Positions 8,901 through 17,291 of a stretch of 64,000 nucleotides of DNA are shown one piece after another. Every line of letters begins with the position of its first letter. Position 1 is the stretch's first letter. Source of the DNA: Neobacillus novalis NBRC 102450 (GTDB lineage Bacteria > Bacillota > Bacilli > Bacillales > Cytobacillaceae). Made by a program: the position numbers and the translations under genes. Location of the stretch: NCBI RefSeq assembly GCF_001591805.1, contig NZ_BCVP01000004.1, positions 62,001-126,000 on the forward strand, read 5' to 3'. The notes beneath the pieces are model-generated. The model saw nothing but the letters and a program-made list of their open reading frames with translations. It did no database searches and was not told the origin of the DNA.

Positions 8901-9721
8901 ATTATTAATGTATCAATGACTTCTATGTCATCCAAAAAATTTTCCGCTCTTGGTGCCGGTCCGTTTGGAAGCTTCGTTACCTCTAAACCTCTAGTAATCA
9001 TTTCCTTAGCGGCTTCAAGCTGTAATTTTACATCAAATAGAAGCGACTGAATAAAGGGAAGTTCCTCTACTTTTGTCATTTCCCCCACATCATACATCGA
9101 TACAACTTCATGTAAATACTGGTCTGGCAGCGGGCTCGAACGAGCAAAATCGTAGATTGAACGAACGATATCTTGCACGGCAGCATCGCTTCGATCACTG
9201 GTAAACGAATCTACTAAGTTGAAAAATGACTCATTATCTTTTTTTCCATATTCCTCTTCAAATAACTCGTCGATTACTTCATCTCTGATTAACTGCGCCT
9301 CTGTTTCATCGGCGATGCGGAATCCGGGATCAACGTCGATTAAGTAATAATATTTACGAATGACCTCCATACAAAAGGAGTGAAGCGTTGAAATTGCTGC
9401 TTTATTCAATAAGCTAAGCTGTTTTCTTAAATGCCGGGATCCAGGATCTTGATCAATGGCCTTTTCTAATGCTTCACCAATTCGGTGGCGCATTTCTGCT
9501 GCTGAAGCGTTCGTAAATGTCACGACTAACAGTTCATCAACATCAATCGGGGCTTCAACTGAAAGAATCTTTTGGATGATCCGCTCTACAAGGACAGCCG
9601 TTTTTCCCGAACCTGCAGCCGCAGCGACAAGGATATCTTTATCCCTTGCCATAATCGCTTTCCATTGGTCGTCTGTCCAATTGACACCTTCCGGCATGGG
9701 CGGAATGACGAAATTACTCAT
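5939..9721 (-). CDS. addA: ATP-dependent helicase/nuclease subunit A
   Basis: A 1260-residue AddA, the usual length. It is a UvrD-type SF1 helicase with a C-terminal RecB-like nuclease. Visible motifs: Walker A AAAGSGKT (34-41), Walker B DEYQD (about 415), helicase motif near RVLYVAMTRAKEKL, and the nuclease motif LIDYKSD (about 1197). With AddB it forms the Chi-regulated AddAB complex that resects double-strand breaks for RecA. The ATG overlaps the addB stop by 8 bp. In B. subtilis addA is followed by sbcD and sbcC; here gerP (opposite strand) follows instead. Confidence 0.96.
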   Translation of the reverse strand: MSNFVIPPMPEGVNWTDDQWKAIMARDKDILVAAAAGSGKTAVLVERIIQKILSVEAPIDVDELLVVTFTNASAAEMRHRIGEALEKAIDQDPGSRHLRKQLSLLNKAAISTLHSFCMEVIRKYYYLIDVDPGFRIADETEAQLIRDEVIDELFEEEYGKKDNESFFNLVDSFTSDRSDAAVQDIVRSIYDFARSSPLPDQYLHEVVSMYDVGEMTKVEELPFIQSLLFDVKLQLEAAKEMITRGLEVTKLPNGPAPRAENFLDDIEVIDTLIMAQRDSWATLYQAMQTWSFSRAKPLKKDQYDKELSEKAQKLRDKAKKKIQDIKDELFTRKPESFLRDLAEMRPLVETLVHLVKEFSVRFEKVKREKGLVDYSDLEHYCLDILAEEISAEGEFLPSEAALAYKKHFNEVYCDEYQDVNMVQETILRLVTKEEEQNGNLFMVGDVKQSIYRFRLAEPNLFLGKYGRFRVDGEAAGLRIDLARNFRSRKEVLDGTNYLFKQIMGIKVGEIDYDEAAELRNGAPYPEDEQFPVELILIDQKAEIKETQSDSETDSEAEPHGEFDAADLEQSQLEARVMAAKIKELAAKGAPIYNAKTKTSRPMMYRDVVILLRSMTWAPQIMEEFKQQGIPIYANLSTGYFEATEVAVMMALLRVIDNPFQDIPLASVLRSPIVGLNEEELAKIRIHQKRGSFWEAVSAFCRSKEAETTQVFYEKVRQFYDLLKEWRGIARQGALSELIWQLYRDTQFYDFAGGLPGGKQRQANLRALYDRARQYEQTSFRGLFRFLRFIERMTERGDDLGAARALGEQEDVVRIMTIHSSKGLEFPIVFIAGMARNFNMADIRKPYMLDKEYGFAAKYVNAEKRISYPSLPQLAFKRKKKMEMLAEEMRVLYVAMTRAKEKLYMIATLKDAGKKIDQWNDVSSNTEWLLKDHERASAMSYSDWVGRALIRHHDCADLRVTGETNMFVPEEITRHPSSWKISLMNAEEIQKQEMALKEEDDQFLERVEKGQSVPAASVFAAEIKDRLTWDYAFSSAAVHRSKQSVSEIKRQREMADEQSGTELVRSFKKSISKRPKFMQEKSLSPAERGTAMHMVMQHVDLTKRVSAETINAQVIWMVQNELLTPEQAEVIDSKLIVQFFNSHLGQRYFQAKAIHREIPFTLSLPAHEVYPDWKGEDESVFVQGIIDCILEDEKGLVLIDYKSDGITGRYKGGVDQAKPILEDRYRLQINLYTKAIQQIWNRKVTERYLFFFDGAHILKVE

Positions 9722-12700
9722 TTTCGCTTACCTCACTTCTAATTCGCTCCAAAACAACTTCCTTCGATTGCGGAGTGAGAATCCTGAATTGATTATTTTC
9801 AAGTGATTCGTCAAATTGACATACTGATTTATAGGCACAAAACTTACATGGTGTTTTGTCCTTCAGCTTATAAGGTGTAATGCCAACTTGACCCTCGATA
9901 ATCGCATTACCTGTTTTTTGATATAAATTACGGACATAGTGTCTTAGATCAGCAAATTCATCCATACTTGCGACTTTTGACTTCTTCGATAAATTTCCAT
10001 CTTTCTTTATTCCGGCAGCAATAATGTGCGAATCTCCGGATTCCAGCGATTGATCCATGAGCTGAATGACATTTTGATCGCTTAGTATCAGCCCATTCAT
10101 TTTAAACTTTTTCATCATTTCGTTTTCAATTTCATCATTTGTCAGCATTTTGGACGCGTTGATAAATGGATTATGGACGTGGAAATAAAGAACTCCTGCC
10201 GGGCTTGCTTTCATTTCCACTAATTCGTTGGAATGAGTGACGACAATATCAAGATAGGTTAACATTTGCAATGCAAGCCCATAATACACTTCACTTAAAT
10301 TGACATCCTTTTCACTTGATTTATAATCGATGACCCGTAAATAAACACTGTCGTCTTCAGCTTTCGCTTGATCGACTCTGTCAATCCTCCCGGCCAATTC
10401 CATTCTCTTGCCATTCTTCAATGTGAAGGATAACGGCGGCAGCTTTCCATTAGGTCCAAATCCAAGTTCCAAACCAATTGGCGAGAATCCACTTACCTTT
10501 GCATGCTCACTCAAGACGAAGGAGGCACGGGTAATGATTTGCTCTAATTTGCGTTTAATATAATGATGGCGTTCTGAGCTCAGTAATATTTCATGCTGCA
10601 GCTTGGGTGCTAATTTCTTTACTGCTTCCTTGGATAGGTCTTCACATTGTTTCCTTGTTAATCCTGCCCAGGACATCTTTTCTTCATTTACAGTATCTGC
10701 AATCTGCTTTAAGGCTGCATGAAATAGCTCGCCAATATCAGGTGCCTCTAAGCGGAAAATTTGCCGGTCCCGAAGCTTCAGGCCGTGCTGGGCAAAATGC
10801 GAGAAGGCACAGGAGTTATACAATTCCATTCTAGAAACACTTGCTTGGATGGTCTCCCCATATAAGTCATTCGCAATTTCTTCTGAAAGAGGGATGGTCC
10901 TGTTGGCATAAAACAGGCTGGAAAATACCTTTTGAGCCTTGTTTTTCCACATACCCTCAAGATAATAGTTATACACATCCCACCACAAATCAGAAATTGG
11001 ATAGTTTCGCTTTTTCAATTGAAGCTGGGCATTAAGGTAGGACAATGCGGTCGTAAAATTGGATATAAAGCTTAGCTGACCTTTTTCAGGCAGTTCAGCA
11101 GGATCTGTCACATAGAAAAGCTCGCTTGCGTCGGGGAACATGTCTTTTAACCGTTTAATATACGAAGAAGGAATTAACGCCTTTCCTTCGTCATTTGCAA
11201 GTGGATAACTCACATAAAGTCTATCAGATGGTGCTGTAAAGGCTTTGTAAGCCAGAAAGTTTTCATCAAGCAGGCGGGTGCGGCTGCTTGGTGCGACATG
11301 AATCCCGGCAGCTAAAAGCATTTCTCTGTCTTCATCTGCCAATATTCCTTCATCGGAAATCTTTGCAGGCAATATCCCTTCATTGACCCCAGCGACGAAA
11401 ACAATTTTCATTTCATTTAGCTTTGATTTTTCTAAATCGCCAATCAGAACCTGGTCAAGTGCTGGAGGGATGAGGGAAAAATGTAATGATTCAAATCCTG
11501 CCTCTAAGATAGTAGCAAACGATTTTAACGTAATTTGCTCTTCACCAAGTATTTCGACATATTGGTCAAGCAGATCAATGACAGCATTCCAGACCTGTTC
11601 GTGCTCACGCATCCGAACAAGATTGCCCTTTTCTTCGGCAGCTGCTTTCCAGTTTTCAAGCTTCTCCGGAATATCTAAGTCTTCTAAATATAAATAAACA
11701 GCTTCGCACAGCTTTTGGCCGGAGTCTGCCTTTTTCAAGCGTCTCGACAGCCGCAAAATCGGTGCAGTAATCATTAGCTTTAATTCATTTAATTCTTGTT
11801 CAATCGCTTTTTCTGCATCTGTTTGGACATTCGCCCCTAATTCTAGCCCTCGTACGCGCCGATAATTCCAACGATCCTTTTTTGTCCATTTACTCCCGTT
11901 GATTCCGTAAGCTAGACAAAAGTTTTCCAGCTTGTCCATCTTCTCACGCATTTTATTAGGATTTTCCTGCAAAGGATATAGCAGGTCTGTTTTGATTGCT
12001 CGAAAAACAGGTTCATAGCGCCAGTAAGAATTAATTACTTCAAGACTTGAGCGAATCAATTCGATAAGAGGATGATTCAGCATCGTTCGCTTTTGATCGA
12101 TAAAATAGGGAATCTGATAATCGGCAAAAACCGGCTCAACGATTTCATGATAATCGCCGCCATTTCTAATTAACAAGGCGATATCTCTGTAGCGGTAACC
12201 CTTTGTCCGGACTATTTGACGAATTTCGCGGGCAATCCCTTCAATCTCAGCTCTTCGATTGACAGCTTGAGCAAAATGAATCGCTGTCTCCCCATGAAAG
12301 GAAGCTACTGGCCGCGCATCAAATCTTTCCTCTAAATAACGTAAAGAAGGCTGATTCCATTTTTTTTGCTCTTGTAGGATTACCGGTTGATCGATTTCAA
12401 TGTCCGAGGATTTTGCCAAGTCATAAATGGTGTAACACGTTTCGCTTGCGGCACGGAACAAATCAAGTTCGTCCGGTGCCGACTCGAAGGCCAGACGGTC
12501 TGTCGTCATGGCGACGGACACACTTTTACAATGTTTCATTAATTCCACCATCACACGATATTCCTGCGGTGAAAAATGATAAAAACCGTCAATATAGATT
12601 TCTGCCTCTTTTAAGGACTCAGAATCTGTAATTTTCTCGGCTAAGAGTCGAAAATAATCTTCTGAATCAATATATTTACCAAAAATCTCATCTTCAAATC

Positions 12701-13187
12701 GTTGGTAAATAATTTCTAAATCAGTTAATTTATCTTGTAACGCTTTAGAATTTACTGACCCCAATGTCAGCTCTTCGGGTGTGATGCAATACCGTTTAAA
12801 TTCGGTGATCATTTGTTCTATTTGCTGGACAAAGCCATTTTTATCTGCCGCCCGCTGAAATAGCTTTAACTGTTCTTTCTTTTCGTCAATTATTTTACGT
12901 ATTAACATACTCATCCCGACACTGCTTAAATGTAAGCGGCTAATCCCGCCTGTTTCCTGCAGAATTCTCCATGCTAACCGGGAAAAACTAAACACCTGCG
13001 CTCGAATCATCCCGCCAACGCTTGGGTCTGTTGCTAAGCGATATTCTGATAGAAACGTCATTTGTTCAGGCACGAGATAAATAAGCGGTGTTCCTTCTGG
13101 GTTTTCGATTAGCCTTTTTTTTATTTCATCAAGAAACATCGCTGTTTTACCGCTCCCTGACCGCCCAATTACCATTCTTAATGACAT
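9714..13187 (-). CDS. addB: ATP-dependent helicase/deoxyribonuclease subunit B
   Basis: A 1157-residue AddB. It has a Walker A GRSGSGKT (8-15), a degenerate helicase core, the nuclease motif VIDYKSS (about 951) and the four Cys of the Fe-S cluster split as in the family: one in NSCAFSHF (about 794) and three in the C-terminal PCKFCAYKSVC (about 1112-1120). AddB carries the Chi-recognising half of AddAB. I start it at ATG 13187, 7 bp after GGGG; a TTG directly upstream is possible. Confidence 0.95.
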   Translation of the reverse strand: MSLRMVIGRSGSGKTAMFLDEIKKRLIENPEGTPLIYLVPEQMTFLSEYRLATDPSVGGMIRAQVFSFSRLAWRILQETGGISRLHLSSVGMSMLIRKIIDEKKEQLKLFQRAADKNGFVQQIEQMITEFKRYCITPEELTLGSVNSKALQDKLTDLEIIYQRFEDEIFGKYIDSEDYFRLLAEKITDSESLKEAEIYIDGFYHFSPQEYRVMVELMKHCKSVSVAMTTDRLAFESAPDELDLFRAASETCYTIYDLAKSSDIEIDQPVILQEQKKWNQPSLRYLEERFDARPVASFHGETAIHFAQAVNRRAEIEGIAREIRQIVRTKGYRYRDIALLIRNGGDYHEIVEPVFADYQIPYFIDQKRTMLNHPLIELIRSSLEVINSYWRYEPVFRAIKTDLLYPLQENPNKMREKMDKLENFCLAYGINGSKWTKKDRWNYRRVRGLELGANVQTDAEKAIEQELNELKLMITAPILRLSRRLKKADSGQKLCEAVYLYLEDLDIPEKLENWKAAAEEKGNLVRMREHEQVWNAVIDLLDQYVEILGEEQITLKSFATILEAGFESLHFSLIPPALDQVLIGDLEKSKLNEMKIVFVAGVNEGILPAKISDEGILADEDREMLLAAGIHVAPSSRTRLLDENFLAYKAFTAPSDRLYVSYPLANDEGKALIPSSYIKRLKDMFPDASELFYVTDPAELPEKGQLSFISNFTTALSYLNAQLQLKKRNYPISDLWWDVYNYYLEGMWKNKAQKVFSSLFYANRTIPLSEEIANDLYGETIQASVSRMELYNSCAFSHFAQHGLKLRDRQIFRLEAPDIGELFHAALKQIADTVNEEKMSWAGLTRKQCEDLSKEAVKKLAPKLQHEILLSSERHHYIKRKLEQIITRASFVLSEHAKVSGFSPIGLELGFGPNGKLPPLSFTLKNGKRMELAGRIDRVDQAKAEDDSVYLRVIDYKSSEKDVNLSEVYYGLALQMLTYLDIVVTHSNELVEMKASPAGVLYFHVHNPFINASKMLTNDEIENEMMKKFKMNGLILSDQNVIQLMDQSLESGDSHIIAAGIKKDGNLSKKSKVASMDEFADLRHYVRNLYQKTGNAIIEGQVGITPYKLKDKTPCKFCAYKSVCQFDESLENNQFRILTPQSKEVVLERIRSEVSENE

Positions 13188-13306
13188 CAACTAACCCCGC
13201 TTTCCTCTTTCCTGATAAACTATGTATCTCTCATTCTACCATAAAATAAGCACAGATGTTTGGAATGTGGTTTAGAGATTCACTCCAAAATTGGAAAATA
13301 ACAAGC

Positions 13307-13334
13307 AAAAAACACGATTTAAATAATCGTGCTT
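13307..13334 (-). terminator. Terminator after the signal peptidase gene
   Basis: On the minus strand CACGATT and AATCGTG form a stem with a 5-base loop followed by six T. Confidence 0.75.
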
Positions 13335-13347
13335 CTTTAGTGAAATG

Positions 13348-13902
13348 TTAAAAATGAATATTCATTTCATTTAGCGGCCAGTAACGCAAGTCCACTTTTC
13401 CAACAACCTGAGCAGTAGCGATGAAGCCGAATTGGCGGCTGTCCCAGCTGCCTAATCGATTATCGCCAAGCACAAATAATTTTCCATCAGGCACCTTATT
13501 TTCTCCGGTAAGTTCCTTCAAGCTGAAATCACCCGTTATCTTCATCCCATGTGCCTTTTGTTTATAAACACGTAAGAATGGCTCATCATACTTATGCCCA
13601 TTAATGTATAACTCATCGTTTCGATATTCAATCTTATCCCCGGGAAGTCCAATAATCCGTTTGACAAAATCTTCTTTCGCATTGGCGTGAAACACAATGA
13701 CATCAAAGCGATTCAACTCGCCAACTTGGTAACCAAGCTTATTGACAACCAGCTTATTCCCATCCTGCAAGGTCGGCATCATTGATTCGCCTTCTACTAC
13801 ATAGTTGGAAAAGAAAAAGGCCCGAATAAACGCAAAAATAATAATTCCAATTGCGAATGCTTTAACCCATTCCATACCTTCCTTTTTCCATTCAATTTTC
13901 AT
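13348..13902 (-). CDS. sipV: Type I signal peptidase (SipV-like)
   Basis: A 184-residue type I signal peptidase with one N-terminal membrane anchor (about residues 14-32). The catalytic Ser40 lies in GESMMPTLQ and the general base Lys81 in DFVKRIIGLPGD; the GDNRLGSWDSR box is near the C-terminus. It removes Sec and Tat signal peptides on the outer face of the membrane. It overlaps the preceding TVP38 gene by 11 bp. The pairing with a TVP38 gene and addB matches the yhjE-sipV-addBA region of B. subtilis, which supports the sipV name over other sip paralogues. Confidence 0.88.
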   Translation of the reverse strand: MKIEWKKEGMEWVKAFAIGIIIFAFIRAFFFSNYVVEGESMMPTLQDGNKLVVNKLGYQVGELNRFDVIVFHANAKEDFVKRIIGLPGDKIEYRNDELYINGHKYDEPFLRVYKQKAHGMKITGDFSLKELTGENKVPDGKLFVLGDNRLGSWDSRQFGFIATAQVVGKVDLRYWPLNEMNIHF

Positions 13903-14557
13903 TGAATTTCCTCCGTTTCTCCTTATCTTTGTTTCTATCTATTTCTTCATTATGGTCATTTTCCATAGCCTTATTCATTCTTCCTTCAATTCTTTTGCCA
14001 ACAAACCAAAGAATGAGAATAATAATGAATACCAAAACGGTTCGGTAGGGCTGAAAAATCAATGAACGAATATCATAACCAATAAAGCTCATCGTAAAAA
14101 TCATCACCATTTTGCCGATGCACACGGCCAGCATATATTGGGCCGTTCTAATTTTCGAAAGACCAGCCACGATGTTTACGATTGCTGATGGTGTAAATGG
14201 AAAACATAGCAGTAAAAAGAGCGGCCCGAATCCATTGCGTTCCACCCAGTCCATCAGCTTTCGGACCTTCGGGTGCTTGGATAAAAAAGTAAATATCCTT
14301 TTTTGCCCATATTTCCTAATAAGCATAAAAACCAAAAATGCGCCTAAACACGCTCCTAGCCATGAATATAAAAATCCGAGCCAAAGTCCAAAGGCATTTG
14401 CATTGGCCATTACAAATAAAAACAACGGGAGAAACGGTAAAAATGCTTCAATGACGATAAGCACAATACCTGGTATTGGACCTAAGGCTCGATATTCCTG
14501 TATGAGACTCATAATATTTTCAAGTGTAAACCAGGCTTTTAATGATTCAATGTACAT
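13892..14557 (-). CDS. TVP38/TMEM64 (DedA-like) membrane protein, YhjE-like
   Basis: A 221-residue polytopic protein of the TVP38/TMEM64 (VTT domain) family: the segment LFVMANANAFGLWLGFLYSWLGACLGAFLVFMLIRKYG followed by GFGPLFLLLCFPFTPSAIVNIVAGLSKI is the family core. The family is linked to lipid scrambling or transport in general; the substrate here is unknown. It overlaps the signal peptidase gene, so the two are translated together. The C-terminal tail is strongly charged. Confidence 0.82.
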   Translation of the reverse strand: MYIESLKAWFTLENIMSLIQEYRALGPIPGIVLIVIEAFLPFLPLFLFVMANANAFGLWLGFLYSWLGACLGAFLVFMLIRKYGQKRIFTFLSKHPKVRKLMDWVERNGFGPLFLLLCFPFTPSAIVNIVAGLSKIRTAQYMLAVCIGKMVMIFTMSFIGYDIRSLIFQPYRTVLVFIIILILWFVGKRIEGRMNKAMENDHNEEIDRNKDKEKRRKFNEN

Positions 14558-14598
14558 CCGAATCTCCTTACATTTTTCTTTAGTTTGTTTGAACGATG

Positions 14599-15543
14599 TT
14601 ACTGGGTAATAAATTGATGAAGTGCCTCTTTGTTTTTTTCAACATCAATATCCAAAACGGCTCCCTCCCCTTGTATTCGCGGTTCCGTAAAGCTATTTTC
14701 GACCGGAATCCTAAGTGTAGCCATGGTGCCTCTATTACTAGAAAGGAAGTCCTTCCCCATAAATAACGCATCCGCAGTATCCATATTTGTATTTACGTAT
14801 GGGCTGAGGACACCAATTAATTTGGGGAGTTTAGTAATCGTTTGAAATCCGCTCAATTGCTCTCTAATCGCTTTGACAGCCTTTTGCTGACGTTCTACCC
14901 TTCCAAAATCACCGATGGCATCATGCCGGAAGCGAACATAGCCAAGCATTTGTGTACCATTCAATCTTTGCAGACCGGGCTCTATCGTCATATAAATATT
15001 TTTCTCCATCTTTTTCTCCACATTTATTTCGACGCCATTCGGGAAAGCTTCGTCAATCAACTGGACAAAGCCATCAAAATCGACAATTGCATAATATTGC
15101 AGGTCGATATCAAAATTCTGTTTAATCGTCTTCCTCATCAATTCCGGACCACCGCGGGCAAAGGCGGAATTAATTTTATGCTTGCCATGTCCCGGAATTG
15201 CCACGTAACTGTCTCTCATAATAGAAGTCAGCTTAAATGTCCCTTTGTCTTCGTTATAATGAGCAATCATAATTGTATCTGCTCTGGCCTTTTCTTTTCC
15301 CCGGGCGTCACTGCCAAGCAAGAGGATATTCGTATCCCCATACTGATCTTTCTTCCCTTCAAAAGTGTAGGCCTCATTTGCTTGTTTATTATCATTATTT
15401 ATTTTTTTTAATGATTGGTTAACCCCTTGTTTAAACTGAAAATAAGCATAGCCAGCAACTGCACCGATTAGTAATAGGCATACAAGCAAAATGGACGTCC
15501 ATCTTCTCTTTTTCTTAGTATGTTTATGTTTATCTGCCCTCAT
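14599..15543 (-). CDS. LytR-CpsA-Psr (LCP) family cell-wall ligase
   Basis: A 314-residue protein with a very basic N-terminus, one membrane anchor (about residues 16-35) and an extracellular LCP domain: TNILLLGSDARGKEKARADTIMIAHY, SIMRDSYVAIPGHGKHKINSAFARGG and MLGYVRFRHDAIGDFGRVERQQ carry the conserved Arg and Asp residues that bind the polyprenyl-phosphate glycan donor. LCP enzymes attach wall teichoic acid or other anionic glycans to peptidoglycan. It is a single-gene unit here; which paralogue (TagT, TagU or TagV type) cannot be decided. Confidence 0.9.
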   Translation of the reverse strand: MRADKHKHTKKKRRWTSILLVCLLLIGAVAGYAYFQFKQGVNQSLKKINNDNKQANEAYTFEGKKDQYGDTNILLLGSDARGKEKARADTIMIAHYNEDKGTFKLTSIMRDSYVAIPGHGKHKINSAFARGGPELMRKTIKQNFDIDLQYYAIVDFDGFVQLIDEAFPNGVEINVEKKMEKNIYMTIEPGLQRLNGTQMLGYVRFRHDAIGDFGRVERQQKAVKAIREQLSGFQTITKLPKLIGVLSPYVNTNMDTADALFMGKDFLSSNRGTMATLRIPVENSFTEPRIQGEGAVLDIDVEKNKEALHQFITQ

Positions 15544-15696
15544 TATTTACCACCCATTCGCTCTTGATATGAACTCCGCCTATATATGACTGTTTTTTCC
15601 TTTTCGTGGATTCTTCATATAATTCATTTTCCCCTATCAAATATCCTTCTATTAATAAAAACTTTCTCATATATTGGTCAAATTTTGCAACAAAGA

Positions 15697-15721
15697 AAGC
15701 TCGTCAATTATCGACGAGCTT
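15697..15721. other. Inverted repeat between divergent genes
   Basis: AAGCTCGTC and GACGAGCTT form a perfect 9-bp stem with a 7-base loop in the 271-bp space between the LCP gene and the YhjD-like gene. No gene ends next to it, so its role (terminator, operator or RNA) is open. Confidence 0.5.
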
Positions 15722-15814
15722 CTAGAGGAAAAGTTCTATTGCTTTTAACGATTCTTTTTTGTAAAATTAAATAGGAACATTAGTTCGATACCATAGAAAG
15801 GTGCGGGTGGTAAA

Positions 15815-16180
15815 ATGACCAGAATTCCTGAGGATGATCGTGACATTATGGAGAAGGCTATTTATTTACCGATGGTATTAATCGTCTTAAACCGAGATTT
15901 ATCTGTGGTGGAAAATGCGCCATTTAAATTAAAGAAGCCTTATTTGGATTTAATCGAAGAAGCGATGAAGGATGTGCAGAAGGAACTTTCTGAGGTAAAA
16001 CAGTATCTTAAAAAGAATAATCTTCAAGTCATTGAAACTAAACGGGACGATGCCTTTACAATGTTCCTGTTTATCTATAAAGGTTATGAAGAAAACCATA
16101 ATTACTTTAACCCAAGAATTCGCAACAAGGTTCAAGAATTAATGGAGGCGTATTTATTAAAAAAACACCTATCCCGTTAG
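15815..16180 (+). CDS. YhjD-like conserved protein
   Basis: A 121-residue soluble protein, MTRIPEDDRDIMEKAIYLPMVLIVLNRDLSVVENAPFKLKKPYLDLIEEAM, preceded by GGTGCGGGTGG. It is mostly helical and charged, with no membrane segment, signal or metal motif. Size and position (beside TVP38/sipV on one side and comK on the other) match YhjD of B. subtilis, whose function is unknown. It converges on comK, with the two stop codons only 18 bp apart. Confidence 0.65.
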   Translation: MTRIPEDDRDIMEKAIYLPMVLIVLNRDLSVVENAPFKLKKPYLDLIEEAMKDVQKELSEVKQYLKKNNLQVIETKRDDAFTMFLFIYKGYEENHNYFNPRIRNKVQELMEAYLLKKHLSR

Positions 16181-16198
16181 CGTAAGAAATAAGAGCAC

Positions 16199-16783
16199 TT
16201 ATTTTGATTTTTTCACATGAAACTCACTATCGTATTGAAGAGTGGTTTCTAATGCCTGCGGCATTTTAGTTCTGCTCGATATATAACTTAGCCTTTTCTC
16301 ATTATTTTCTATTCTCTGCATAAGTCGTGTTTTTAATAACGAGGTTTTAAACATTTGTGCCTCAATTGTTGAGTACGGAACTGGGAAGCGGTGGGATTGT
16401 TTATTATAGAAAATGATTAATGACTCTAGTGGCCCGATACGCTGATAATCCTTCACCTGTTCATAGGCAATCCAAATACACTCCTTGCTACACGGTGATA
16501 GTGTAGGGAAAAAGAGGAGATGGTTAAATAATTCAACTACAATCGGAAGCTTTCGTTTATTACCAATTATATTTCGGGAACCCTTTCTCCTGCTTTCATA
16601 ATCGACTCCAAAATAATTGCAGCTCCTTTTGATAATCTCCAATGGGCTTAACGGAGACAAAAACACATCATCTACTTCGTAAATTTTGGAATAAGTTTTA
16701 CTTCCGTATTTCACCGGAATAATAAACATTGTACGAGGATTAATCTCATAATCTTCTATTAGTTTTTCCTGCAACACATTCAA
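16199..16783 (-). CDS. comK: Competence transcription factor ComK
   Basis: A 194-residue ComK. Conserved blocks seen: YEINPRTMFIIPVKYGSKTYSKIYEVDD, SPLEIIKRSCNYFGVDYESRRKGSRNIIGNKRKLPIVV, FFPTLSPCSKECIWIAYEQVKDY and IIFYNKQSHRFPVPYSTIEAQMFKTSLLKTRL. ComK activates DNA-uptake genes by binding AT-boxes (AAAA-N5-TTTT pairs). The AT-rich 170 bp upstream could hold autoregulatory boxes but I find no clean pair. The gene looks intact and full length, so natural competence is possible. It is followed on the other side by the IDEAL-domain gene, as in B. subtilis. Confidence 0.92.
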   Translation of the reverse strand: MNVLQEKLIEDYEINPRTMFIIPVKYGSKTYSKIYEVDDVFLSPLSPLEIIKRSCNYFGVDYESRRKGSRNIIGNKRKLPIVVELFNHLLFFPTLSPCSKECIWIAYEQVKDYQRIGPLESLIIFYNKQSHRFPVPYSTIEAQMFKTSLLKTRLMQRIENNEKRLSYISSRTKMPQALETTLQYDSEFHVKKSK

Positions 16784-16967
16784 CTCCTTTTAATGTAATC
16801 CACCATATCTTACCACTACTGGTTTCCGATTCCACTCCTTATTTTGAAGTGTTGCGAATTTAGTCACAATTTTATGTCAAGAAAATATTTTTCGGAAAAT
16901 TATAATTATTTGTTGATATTAAACCAAAGAATCCATATAATTATAAAAAGCATCAGAGGTGATTTTC

Positions 16968-17204
16968 ATGAATGAAAAATCATACACCGAATTAATGAAG
17001 CTTGGTGCCATGAAACGCAATCGAATGAAAGAGAACTTCGTCCTAGATTTATACATCGACATGCTCCTATCCGAGATTCAGCTAACGGTTGAAAAAGAAA
17101 AATTATTGCGGAAAATTGACTTGGCCATTGACCGTCGGGACAAAAAATTATTTCTCCGTTTATCTGGGCAGCTGAAGGAAATTAATAAACGATTTGGAAC
17201 GTAA
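16968..17204 (+). CDS. IDEAL domain protein (YhzC-like)
   Basis: A 78-residue protein with a C-terminal IDEAL domain: NFVLDLYIDMLLSEIQLTVEKEKLLRKIDLAIDRRDKKLFLRLSGQLKEI. I start it at ATG 16968, 6 bp after AGAGGTG; the in-frame GTG at 16959 is part of that site. IDEAL domains are short helical modules found in ComK-adjacent and other Bacillus proteins; the domain's role is poorly defined. It is divergent from comK, matching the yhzC-comK arrangement. Confidence 0.8.
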   Translation: MNEKSYTELMKLGAMKRNRMKENFVLDLYIDMLLSEIQLTVEKEKLLRKIDLAIDRRDKKLFLRLSGQLKEINKRFGT

Positions 17205-17216
17205 CGCACTCCCTCT

Positions 17217-17239
17217 GAACCGTCGATATGACGGTTTTT
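17217..17239 (+). terminator. Terminator of the IDEAL gene
   Basis: ACCGTC and GACGGT form a tight hairpin followed by TTTTT. Confidence 0.8.
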
Positions 17240-17246
17240 CATATGG

Positions 17247-17285
17247 GAAAAAATAAGGCTAAAGACATCGTGACTGTCTTTAGCC
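17247..17285 (-). terminator. Terminator of the M48 protease gene
   Basis: GGCTAAAGACA and TGTCTTTAGCC are perfect 11-base arms around a 7-base loop, with a T-rich tract on the minus-strand exit side. Confidence 0.85.
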
Positions 17286-17291
17286 CTGTTT

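Noticed and set aside
14112-14609. 165-codon plus-strand open frame
   Set aside because: Antisense to the TVP38 gene, which has good membrane segments and family motifs.
14842-15411. 189-codon plus-strand open frame
   Set aside because: It lies wholly opposite the LCP gene, has no ribosome binding site and no recognisable family; the LCP motifs on the other strand are clear.
16784-16960. ComK autoregulatory boxes upstream of comK
   Set aside because: The region is AT-rich with A and T tracts, but no pair of AAAA-N5-TTTT sites with correct spacing is found.
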